Below are positions 19,562-30,065 of a stretch of 64,000 nucleotides of DNA, piece after piece. Position 1 is the first letter of the stretch. The number at the start of each line of letters is the position of its first letter. A model generated the notes under the pieces. It was not told the origin of the DNA, ran no database searches, and saw only the letters and a program-made list of their open reading frames with translations. The position numbers were made by a program, and so were the translations under genes. Source of the DNA: Hibiscus mutabilis (Eukaryota > Streptophyta > Magnoliopsida > Malvales > Malvaceae); NCBI GenBank assembly GCA_019671005.1, contig CM033745.1:40159834-40223833 (forward strand), read 5' to 3'.

Positions 19562-19675
19562 CATACGGTATATTAGGCTTACTAGCAACGACAGTAGGTG
19601 AAACAAAATTTATTAAAGGCTCAATACCATGAATCCAACGGCCACGCTAAAATATATACTCCATCTGTTACCAAC
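19562..19675 (-). pseudogene. LINE fragment between LARD-2 and LTR-B1
   Basis: About 110 bases of the minus-strand LINE that lie between two insertions. In broken frame it reads WSVGDG- and RWIHGIEPLINFV-like residues, matching the stretch after reverse transcriptase in plant LINEs. It is bounded left by CTGAA (LARD-2 duplication) and right by CCAAC (LTR-B1 duplication). Confidence 0.6.
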
Positions 19676-21389
19676 TATAACGCCCCAGTTTTGGGCCTAG
19701 CGGTTTGCGGGGTAATTAGACAGTTCAGGGGACCGGGTTAGAGATTCAAGTCGGATTCAGGATTGAATATTTTTATGTGAGATAAAAATATTAAAAATGG
19801 TTAAAAATCATTATTAAATATATATGTATTATTGGTGAAATCAATTTTGGAAAGTGAGGTTTGGAAATGTGACATTTTGGGTTAGTGACTAAAATGTTAA
19901 AGTGAAAAACTATTTTTGGTGACTGTTTTGTAAAGAGTCAAAACTTTGAATCTTTAGGGAGATTTTATCATTTTAATCAGTTATTTCCCTTAATTAGGCC
20001 ATTTTAATAAATGTTTTAGTTAATTAATAGTTAAGGATGAAAGAGATTTTTAACAAAAGAGTTTATTTGGTTAAAACATTTTCGTACGTAACTTCTTTTG
20101 ACTCTCAACTTTTCTCTCTACTTTCTTATCAGCCAAACTACTTTTTCTCATCTAAAATCTCTAGAGAATTAATCCTTTTCATCCAACTTTGATTTCTAAA
20201 TGGTTTCTATGGATTTCTACAACAAGCTTTATTTGTTTTCTTCAAGTTTTCAATCTGATCTTGCCAATTAAGGGAAAAGCAAGGGATTAGAGGTAATATT
20301 TGTTCTTCTCCTTTAATCAAGGTTCTTTATTGAAATTCTCAAGTTCTTGATTCTTTAAATATGTTTCCTAATGAGGTTTTATAATTTAATTGAAGAATAT
20401 GATTAACCCAAGGTTTAATTGATGTATTTATATGATTTTCGAATTGGATCTGCTTTACTGGGTTCTTGATCATATTATAACATGATTTTGATGCTTTGTA
20501 ATGTTAATAAGTTGGTTTTAACATTGGAATCCTGAAACTAGGTCAATTCTAATTCTCTAGGTTGCTAGTGATGAGTTTTTGAGGTGTTATGGGTGTTTAA
20601 TGGATACTAGAGGTACAAGGATGATGTTGGGTTGTTTTTGGATGTTAATTGATGATTGGAAGTGTTAGGTTTTGGCTAGGTTAAGTTTGGAGGTCTATCG
20701 ATGTTGTTTTCGGTTGTTTCAGATAGATGATTGATAGCTTTTAGCAAGGCAATGTTGAGGAATTGCTTGTTGGGATTTTAGATGCATAAAAGTGCATTGA
20801 TCCTCTATTATATTGTGGATAAAATGGGGGAGGTGTATTTGATATCGTTAGAATATGATTTCGATAGCATTGGATGCTTGAGATTGCTTCGGCAAGTTTA
20901 GCGAAGCATTGACGGTGAGTGTAACTGGTTTTAAAGCTTTTCAAAGGTTTGAAAGCAAGGTTTGGGGGTTTAGATTAAGCTTGAAACGCTAATCTAAGCT
21001 TGAAAGTAAGTATGGAAGAATTCGCTCGGTTTTTAGTTTTCCCATTGTTTTGTATAATCATGCTCATATTTTAGAAAGAGATTTGTTACCTACTGTTATG
21101 CATGTTTTTATGAAGTGAGAGATGATTCATGTGATCCCATGAGATTGATTTATGGATTTTAAAGAGATTATGTCATGTTGAGAAAATGCTATGCATTGAG
21201 ATTTCTTGAAATGTGATGAAGAAAATGGTTTATGTCTATGCATTAGAAAAATAGTAGGGTAACATAGTTTTAAACTGTATATTGGCATATGGCTGAGATT
21301 TAATTGTTGTCGAATATAATTGGTCGACCAATAGGATTAAAGTGCACTCTAAAATACAAAATTCGTACGTGAGACAAATTCTTCGGTTA

Positions 21390-21596
21390 CACAATAGGGG
21401 TAGTGTTATTGTGAAGTGATAGGGGTAGTGCTATCACATACATGCAATAGGGGTAGTGCCATCCTGGCCAAAGTGAGATTATGGTGAGGGTAGTTTCACC
21501 ATGAGACTTGATGGGGGTAGTGTCATCAAGGAATTCGTATATCCGAACTTGAATGGATAAGGGTAGTGCTATCCAAGGATGGAGGCAGTGTTATCC
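21390..21596 (+). repeat. Array of seven hairpins with constant loop GGGTAGTG and variable stems (LTR-B1)
   Basis: Stems and loops: CACAATA 21390-21396 with TATTGTG 21407-21413; GTGATAG 21416-21422 with CTATCAC 21431-21437; a decayed one near 21444-21469; ATGGTGA 21481-21487 with TCACCAT 21496-21502; CTTGATG 21507-21513 with CATCAAG 21524-21530; TGGATA 21554-21559 with TATCCA 21570-21575; GGAT 21577-21580 with ATCC 21593-21596. The loop is GGGTAGT(G/T), sometimes extended by one base each side, in all but the last. Five stems are perfect and all differ. Confidence 0.9.
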
Positions 21597-22382
21597 GGGT
21601 CACTTGTTATGCCAATATATGAGATGAACATGTATCATGGTTTTTAAAATGATTTGTATAATGTGATTTACACATGAGATTGTGCTTTAACTATGTTAGG
21701 AAATGAGAATGCTTGAGAAGTTTTAAATGATATTTGCATTAAGGTTAATGCATGAGATTTATGATACATGTTCAAAGGAAGATTTTGTAATTGCTTTGAA
21801 AAGAGATTTCAAGCATGAGAAGATTTGAGCATGATGTTTGATAGATATTTGAGAATTGGTTTAAAATGCATTGTTGTTGGTTTTCAATTGAGCGAACCTC
21901 ACTAAGCTTTAGTGCTTGCGCTCTCTTTTCTTAACAATGCAGAGAAATAACTCATTGAGGCAGCGGGAAAGCAAGAGGAGATTCCAATATACGCTATTAC
22001 GCTCAAGTATGGTTTTAAACTAGTTCAATAATAATAATTGGCAATGGGAGGGTACCCATTTGGTTTGGGAGTGTGTGTTATGAAACTTCCTATTTTGGCA
22101 CAAGTTTGTGTTGCCTATTTGAACTTGTAAATGGCCTTTGAAGTTTGGTTTAAGCTTGGTTTATGTTTTTAGACTTTTAGTTGATTGATTTTAGGAAGCA
22201 TGCCTCTAGATGATGATTTCGAATTTGAATTGGTATGTGAATTGTTACATATGTCTTTGGAAGCATGTTTCAGGTGTGAATCTTAAATGAGATGAATATT
22301 AGAGTATTTTGGTCTAATATGGATATGTTTAATGTGGTTCTAAAGTGTTTCGAGTATGCAATTTCTGCAAATCTGCAAGTAA

Positions 22383-22516
22383 GTTTCGAAACCTTATGAA
22401 CATGTTTTGAAACCTGTTGAAGCTGGTTTCGAAACCTTGAGGGCATCTTTGGTTACTGGAAAAATAGTTTCGAAACCTTTAAGGATGTTACTGCAAAGCT
22501 TAGAAATGTTTTGAAA
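22383..22516 (+). repeat. GTTTCGAAAC palindrome cluster (LTR-B1)
   Basis: Exact GTTTCGAAAC at 22383-22392, 22426-22435 and 22467-22476; one-base variants GTTTTGAAAC at 22404-22413 and near 22507-22516. The variants are CpG to TpG changes, as expected from methylated DNA. They sit at the place in the LTR where LTR-B2 has GTATCGATAC-type palindromes. Confidence 0.9.
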
Positions 22517-22903
22517 CATTATATTTTGATCCCTGAAATTTGTAAATGCAATAATATGAGTTTGGATTGTTGTTTTGAGTTGAAATTTGGTGAGCAAGTA
22601 TGTAACATGACTAATTAAAGATTGGTAAACTCAAAATGGTATAAGTCCCTATAATTTTCTAGAATTGCAATTTGGTCCTAAATTATAATTAAGTGCAATT
22701 GGATGTCGATTTGACACCCGATTGAGTTGAGTTTTCACCCGCTACCTAATCAGTCACCATAGGTTATGATATTGCATATAGATAAGATAAAGAAAAAATA
22801 GACGTAAATTCTAGTTATTTCTTCACGGTTTGCTTCGACAAACCTAATGTAGCTCGCTCGGATCGGTCTTGCGACTAGGCTAGGTCGAGGTGGTTACACT
22901 AAC

Positions 22904-24115
22904 TATACAAATGACACTATCACGAATGTCTTTCCGCACAACACTTAAACCTTTCCACAGTCGATAGCAATTACGCCTATCAAGTGATTATGACATCCAC
23001 TCCTCTTATTTATACTTAGAACGAAGAACTTGAACCCACAACTACTCCTTCTTACACAAAATATTAAAAGCCATATTCATCATAAAACCTCATTCTACAT
23101 CTCAAGATAGCAAAAACCCATTCCCCATTCCTTCACTGGTTTACAAAGGACCTCTAACTTGATGAGATGAATACCATCTATGTCGTCATTTCGGCCCTAT
23201 ATAAACTTCTGAATAATCTTTTAATTTCATCACAAGTTGTTTTTGAAAGAATAGTAGTTTGCATCACATAAGTAGGAATTGCTGCAAGAACCTCCTTTGC
23301 AAGCGTGTTACGCCCTGCTAGAGACAAAGTCTTCACTTTCCACCCAGTTAACCTGTCTTGCACCTTCTGAACTAAATAGTGGTAGAATTCCTTTGTCACT
23401 TGTTTATGTAAAAGAGGCACCCCTAAATATCTTCCAAGATCCGTCACCTCTGTAAAACGAACAAACCACTAATTTGTGACCTCAAGCCAATGTCAATATT
23501 CTTAGAAAAGTAAATACTTGTTTTAGCAATGCTAACTTTGTGACCCGTCGTCACACAAAAATTCTGCATAACTCTTCGAAGGACCTTAAGCTGATCCAAA
23601 CAGGCTTCTACAAACAATACCATATCATCTGCAAAAAGAGATACGAAATATTCAGTTCATGTCTGACAAGCTTAATCGTCTTCCTTTTCACCTCCCCTTG
23701 AATAGTCTGAGCTAGTTGTTCCATACACAAAACAAAAAGATACGGCAAAAGAGGATCCCCTGACGAATACCTCTACTAGGCAGAAAAACATTAGTCAAAT
23801 TCCCATTCCAAATAATGTATGTCGAAACCAATGAAACTCATTGCAAAATAAGATGCCTAAGATCATTTGGGACCCCCAACATCATGTAAAGTAACCTCTA
23901 TAAATGCCCACTCAAGTCTATCATATGCTTTTTCCAAATCCACTTTAATTGTCATCCAACCCTTTTTACCTTTTTTTGCATGCATGGAATTGGTGACCTC
24001 CTGTGCAATGACAATGTTATCAGTAACTGATCTACCAGGTACAAAACTAGTCTGACTAGCGGATATCCAATCAGGTAAAAAAGGTTTGAGCTTATTCACA
24101 ATCAACTTCGTAATG
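22904..24115 (-). pseudogene. LINE reverse transcriptase and downstream part
   Basis: Minus strand. From 24105: KLKPFLPDWISASQTSFVPG, then RSVTDNIVIAQE, KVDLEKAYDRLEW (catalytic Asp in DLEKAYD), the classic plant LINE RT. It then goes out of frame: GDPLLPYLFVLCMEQLAQ near 23760-23700, and the FADD motif has become FLQMIWYCL through a frameshift near 23630. At 23447-23178 it continues LGRYLGVPLLH, GWKVKTLSLAGRNTLAKEVL, IPTYVMQTT. Further to 22904 come IHLIKLEVLCKPV and LWVQVLRSKY. It is 5' truncated: no endonuclease domain is seen before 24115. Confidence 0.85.
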
Positions 24116-24826
24116 AAAAAAATATAATTTTATTTATATATTATATATATTATAAGTGGCATGGGGTGGATGAATATATTTGTTATCATTCATGTGAAAT
24201 ATGTTTGTAAGCATTTAGAAGACTTTTAGAATGATTAATGGAGTTAAAAATTAAGTTTATGAAATTCATCCAAGATTTTATGCATAGGAAAGGAGTTTGA
24301 AAAATCACCAAAAATTCTATATAAATAATTAGGAAGTGATTCATACATCATTGTAACTGTAAGTCTAGTTTCATTTAAAATATTACACAAGCTGTGTAAA
24401 AAATATTACACAACTATTCTTTAAAATATAAATTCTTAATTACTAAACTTAAAACTCTAAAATCTAAATCCTAAACCCTAACCTTAAATCTAAACTATAA
24501 CCTAAATCCTAACTTTTAAACCCAACAACCTAAACCCCTAAACTCTAAACATAAATTCTAAACTCTAAATATAACAAACTTGTGTAAATTAAAGTTTACA
24601 CTGGTGTGTCAATTTTTTTTATAATTGTATTATTTTTTAAAAGACTAATGATTTTTTTTTCAAAATAGAATTAAAGGGAACATGACTTGTATAGGCGGTC
24701 AAGTTTTGATATGGATAACTATTTTATATATGCAAATAAATAAAAACTTTACAGGTGTTTTTAACATATATTCATCTTAAGAGACCGGAGTTCAATTGCT
24801 TTGTCTGCAAAGTACATGCATTAAGT
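24116..24826. other. AT-rich noncoding DNA with telomere-like stretch
   Basis: No reading frame I can support. At about 24446-24567 there is a degenerate run of CCCTAAA/CTAAACC words (CTAAATCCTAAACCCTAACC and variants), as often seen in interstitial plant DNA. The flanks include complementary-looking TGTGTAA/TTACAC words. 24116-24180 is TA-rich. Confidence 0.6.
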
Positions 24827-25188
24827 CAGTAGAGGTTTTGGGCAGGTGCGATAGGAGCGACCCACAAGGCCCCCAAGAGAGGGCCCAAAATAGAGAACTA
24901 AAATTAAATTAAATTTTTGTAAAAAAATTATACATTTATATATAATTATGTGTATATAAAAAAATTATATAAAACTTAAAACATGCAAAAAAATGATACT
25001 TTTTCGGTAAATGTTTGGATTTTAGATGTATATAAGTTAATTTTTTGTTGCTCAAGAAGATAATCTAATAATATTTTTACATTAAGGCAATTTTTTGAAC
25101 AAAAAAATCTTATACTCTTACTGATTATAAATTAAGACTCTCATTTTAATAAATTGCACAGGCCCCCAAAATCATTGAACCGCCCTTG
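24827..25188. mobile_element. hAT-like non-autonomous element (362 bp)
   Basis: Flanked by 8 bp duplications CATTAAGT (24819-24826) and CATTAGGT (25189-25196), one mismatch. Ends are weakly inverted: CAGTAGAGGTTTTGG at the left, and CAAGGGCGGTTCAAT as the complement of the right end. Inside each end is GGCCCCCAA/GGGCCC sequence (24868-24895, 25160-25170) around an AT-rich core. An 8 bp duplication and CA(G/A)...GGTT ends are typical of hAT elements. No transposase sequence is present. Confidence 0.6.
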
Positions 25189-25196
25189 CATTAGGT

Positions 25197-25721
25197 GCTT
25201 GTATTGTCAAAAGATTAAAAATATATATTTATAAATATTAACTTGTAATCACCTTTAAACTATTAAAAATATTTTCATGTATATTTTTTGTTATTAAGAT
25301 ATTATAATGACACATTATAACATCTCAAATCGACTTATGGAGATATTTTTCTTGCACTGTTAATATATTACATAATTATTCATTATATTATAAACTAATA
25401 CAATTGACATGTTTAAAGGAATACAATAAAATTTTAAAAATAAATATAATAAATATACTATATTTTATCCAGTAAATCAAAGAAATATAAATTTTTTATT
25501 AAATATACTACTTGAAAAGAAAAGGAAATTAAAAAAAGGACATCGCTATTTGGTTTCTACCTTTACGAAAGTAGAGATTCGGCGTGGGAGGCCACAAACA
25601 TTGCAGAAAAAAAGGACATCGCTATTTGGTTGCCACATTGGAAAGAACCGAAAGGCGATCACTTTACGTGGTGTATGAACACGTGCCAATACCTTATTAG
25701 TTAAGACAATGCAAAATCTGG
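25197..25721. other. AT-rich noncoding DNA with a 25 bp direct repeat
   Basis: The sequence AAAAAAAGGACATCGCTATT plus TGGTT occurs at 25531-25555 and again at 25607-25631. I do not recognise a gene; the short minus-strand frame at 25546-25731 runs across the repeat and into LTR-B2 and is not credible. Confidence 0.6.
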
Positions 25722-28700
25722 TGTAACGCACGGTTTTTGGGCCTAGAGATTTATAAATTGATTAGACAGTCTGGTGGACCAGGTTAAAAATTCGAGTGAG
25801 ATTCGAGATTTAAAATCGGATTAAATATTTTTGATGCGTGAAAAATGTTGGAAAAATATCTAAAAATTATTAATTAATATATAAATATTTTTGATCAAGT
25901 CAATTTTGGGAAATGGAATTTGCAGATTGGACATTTTGGTTAGTGACCCAAATGTAAAGATTGAAAACTATTTTAGTGACCGTTTTAAAAAATGATCAAA
26001 ATATTGAATCTTAAAGGAGTAATTTTACCTAATGTTTTTAATCTGATTTTCCTCGTAATTGAGATTATTTTAATGAGTTTATAATTAAGGAAATTAAAGG
26101 GGATTAATTAAAAGAGATGGTTATTTCCTAAAAACACTTTTGACGTAACTTCATTTCTCTCAAATTTTATCTCAAAATCCCTTCAGCCAAAGACATTCTT
26201 TTTCATCAAAGATTTGAGGTAATGATCTTGATTTATCAAACCTTTGATTTCTAATGGATTCTTCAATCTTGTTTTACAAAATCTTATTGTATTTCTTTGT
26301 TTTTCAAGATTAAACATTCAATTGAGGGGAAATTCACTCATTGGCGGTAAAGTTAGTTCTTATCCTCTAATGAATGGTTCTTTACTGAAATTCCCAAGTT
26401 ATTGATCCTTTATATATGTTTTTCTACCAAGTTTTGATGATTTAATTATAGAAAATTTGTTTAATCAAGGTTTAATTAATGACATTATGTGATTTTCGAA
26501 TTGTATCTGTTTTAATGTGTTCTTGATTGATTTTAATCATGATTTTGATGTTACATAATGTTAATAGACTGGTTTTAACATTGGAATCCCGGAACTATGT
26601 GAATCTCTAATTTTCTAGGTTGCTAGTTATGAGTTTTTGAGGAGTTGCAGTGGTTTTATGTATTCTTGAGGTATAAGGATTATTTTGGATTGTTTTTAGA
26701 AGGTAATTAATGGATTGAATGGCTAGATTATGGATAGGTTGCATTTAGGTTAAGTTGGAAGGTGTTTTCGGTTATTTTTAGAAGGCGTTTGTTGGTTTTT
26801 AATGAGGTGAAGTTGGGGAGTTGTGTTGTTGGGATTATGGATGCATGATGATGCATTAATCCTCTATTGTTATGTGGTTAAAATAGGGGAGATTGATCCT
26901 ATAGCTATCGGTGAGGTTTCAGAGGCTTTAGACGCTTGATTTCACATCAACAAATGAAGTTTTGCGTTGTCGGTGAGTGAGAACGTGGATTTCAGCTTTG
27001 AAATGGTTTAAAGGTTATATTGGGGGTTTTAACTTAGCTTGAAATGCTGGTTTAAACTCTGAAGTAAGTATAAAGATATTTCTCTCTCGGTCGTGCTTTT
27101 ATGAAAATGTTTTAAAGTATGTTTAATATTGTTTTTGATCATATAATGATTATGGATGCATTTCGTAAATGATCCATGTAAGTATGTGAGATACTTGTTT
27201 TAAAGCATGGTTAGTTGCTTCGGAAATGGTTTTGAATTAATGCATACAAAAATGGGGAGGCACATGGTTAATAATAAATTATATTGGCAAAGTGATGTGG
27301 TTTAAAATGTTATCGAATATAGTTGGTTAGCCATAGGATTGATAGTGCACTATAAAAAGTCACCTCGGGTGTTGAGGGGTTGTAAGGTATCGAATACTCC
27401 ACCCGAGTACCCCAACGGTTGAGGGGTTATATGGTACCGAAATCTCCCATTAGTGGATTATACACCTAACTAATGATTTGGGTTGTGATTGTACCATGGT
27501 TGTGATTATATCATAATTTCGGTTGAGGTTGTATGAAGTGCTGAGAGGACACTTGTTGAATCCGTGTATCCGATGTAATATTTTGTAAAGTGGAACTTGG
27601 ATTATGATTATTTGAAAGCCAATATAATTTTTTAATCTATCATGTTGATGGATATTGATGTATAATGTTGGTATATACATGTTTACTTGTAACACCCTCA
27701 ACCCGGTTTGGAAGAAAACCGAAATTGAAGGTATTACTGAGACATAAACTAGAAATTTCGGGACCAAATTGCGAAATTTCATCCAGCTTCAGAACAGACT
27801 TATCAAAAATCAAGGTAATTAAAATCTTTTTCTTAAATAAATTTCATTAATTAATCAAGTCACCTAGTTTAAGGCAATTAAATTTCATTAATGAATAGAT
27901 TGATGTCTTAACCTTAATCTTTTTCTTAAATAAATTTCATTAATGAATAGATTGACGTCTTAACCTTAATCTAGCATGCTCTTCAAATCACCTAGTTTAA
28001 GGCAATTAAATTGCTATTGGCATATGACACCTCCTTTGATTCAAGCAACAAGTGTTTGGTGACAAACATAACTATACTCAATCACAACAATTAACTTCGA
28101 TGTCTACACTAAGCTTAATTGAGTTAATAGAATTTAAGAGATATATTTGATCAATTACAAAGAACATGATAGTACATTCTAATACTAAAATCAGAGTAGC
28201 CTTAAGCATAAACCATCTCTATTTAGCTATGCACAACAATCATGGCAAAACCTTGCACTTAATCTTTTTTATGTTACCATCTTATTATTCTATCCACATA
28301 CCAATTATACGACATGAGCTTCATTTTTAGAAATTGCCATATTTTAATAGATATTTGTTATTAGCCCATATTTATTCATAATTTCTAACCAATTAATAAT
28401 TTAAGGCGCAAATAAATTTCCCAAGCAATCATACAACCACACATTCGACATGGCATAGAGAGCTAACATCAACCATGAAATAATTAGGGCCTTTACAACA
28501 CTTAATTAATGAATAAGCTTACACACTTAATATACCCAAAGGTGAATCAATAGGTACTATGCAATTTGAATACTATGTGCCACTATCTAGGAGTTCTAAA
28601 GATACTGATTGGTATCCTACTCGGATCCTTGCTATCCTATCCAAGCTCAGGAGAATTTCGTGAGCACAATTACCCTGAAATGTAATGAGAGAATAGAGTA

Positions 28701-29199
28701 AGCAATTGAATTGTTTAGTGAGGTATTTCGAATAAACAGAACATGAATTAAATCTCTATTCTCTCTTAAAGACAATGGGTTTAGGTGAGTATAAGCTTTT
28801 CTAGACATAACTCTTTTTACAAACCATAGGATTTGTACAATTCATTCTCACAGTGTAATGGTTTCAAGTGTTGTAACAAATTGACTGACCACGTGCTATT
28901 ATAGCCGCAAGCTTTCTAATACAATCCCAATCCTTATTCTGACATTATCTCTATATTCTCCATCAGACTCATAATTCTATTTACATGTTTTCTAGGTTCA
29001 TGTCATATAATCAATTTAATTTTTTAACAATACTTAAACCTGTATATACCTTGGTATATAGCAAGACACACTCATTTTCATGTACACATATTCACAAGAT
29101 CAAACCGGTTCATTAAGTCTTTAATTCCAGCAAAACAATTTCATTTACATGAACACACAATTAAAAGATTTAAGACTATATTTCCAGCAACAGCCCATT

Positions 29200-29540
29200 A
29201 AGACTATATTTAAAACAACCACAATGTTTCTTTTTTCATTATCAAAAATCCACTATTCTTGTCTACAAGATTAAAACAGTCCACAATGTGCTTAATTTCA
29301 TTCAAAACAATCCACTATTCTTGTCTATACAATTAGACATCTAAAACAGCCCACAATGTACTTAATTTCATTCAAAACAATAAACTATTCTTGTCTATAC
29401 AATTAGACATCTAAAACAGTCCAATAGGCATATTTATCTCATTTAAAATAGTCCACTTTACAAGCTTATACAATTTATACTTTGCGAAACAGTCCATTTT
29501 ACAAGCTTACACAACTTATACTTTACAAAACAGTCCATAC
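29200..29540 (-). repeat. Degenerate tandem repeats in LTR-D
   Basis: Units of about 60-75 bp containing AAAACAGTCCA and ACTATTCTTGTCTA, plus TTTACAAGCTTACACAACTT, are repeated with drift across this stretch. Noncoding. Confidence 0.7.
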
Positions 29541-29994
29541 ACGCTCCAATCAAGTCACAAGCAGTCCATTAGACATGTATAAACATTTTTACTTAGCAAG
29601 ATAGCCCGTAAACTAGGCATTCTCAAAGTCATAACATAGCATGTTTAAATCATATCATTAATTACTTGTTATGTAAGATAGCAAACCTTGAATAGATAAT
29701 CATGGAGCAATATTTACAAGTAAACCATTCGAATAAACTATTATCACACAAGTATCTCTAGTCAATTTAAGATGTAATAATTCTCCAAATCATGTTAACA
29801 AGCAGGCTTTTCTTCGAAGCATTTCTTTACATTAAATTAGTATCCAAGTTTCATTAGAGGCCCATTTCTTGATAAGTAAGATATTATAGTTCTTCATTTC
29901 TTTATATTACAATTATGTGTGTTTCTTTTTAACATAGCCTTGCGAATCGACCTTAGCCTAGGTACACAAACCCAAAACATTCTGTAACAACAAG

Positions 29995-30065
29995 GGTACA
30001 TTAAGTACCAAAACAAGGGTACACTAAGTACCAAATCATCCTTTAACAAGGGTACCAGTGGTACC
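29995..30065 (-). repeat. Three GGTAC...GTACC hairpins in LTR-D
   Basis: GGTAC/GTACC arms at 29995-29999 with 30005-30009, 30018-30022 with 30028-30032, and GGTACC 30051-30056 with 30060-30065. Each is preceded by ACAAG. They sit near a GTCC-A-GGAC hairpin (30102-30110) at the place where LTR-A and LTR-C have GGAC...GTCC. Confidence 0.8.

Larger units (their letters stand above)
19676..22898 (+). mobile_element. Solo LTR-B1, chromovirus-type, 3.2 kb
   Basis: Begins TATAACGCCCCAGTTTTGGG and ends GGTGGTTACA. Flanks are CCAAC (19671-19675) and CTAAC (22899-22903), a 5 bp duplication with one change. It is homologous along its length to LTR-B2 (for example TTTTGGGCCTAG near the start, and AATGTAGCTCGCT near the end), which precedes a chromovirus gag, so B1 is a solo LTR of the same group. 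No coding sequence. It carries a hairpin array at 21390-21596 and a palindrome cluster at 22383-22516. It interrupts the LINE. Confidence 0.82.

Noticed and set aside
24446..24567. True telomere or chromosome fusion point
   Set aside because: The CCCTAAA words are degenerate, short and mixed with CTAAATC variants; common interstitial sequence in plants.
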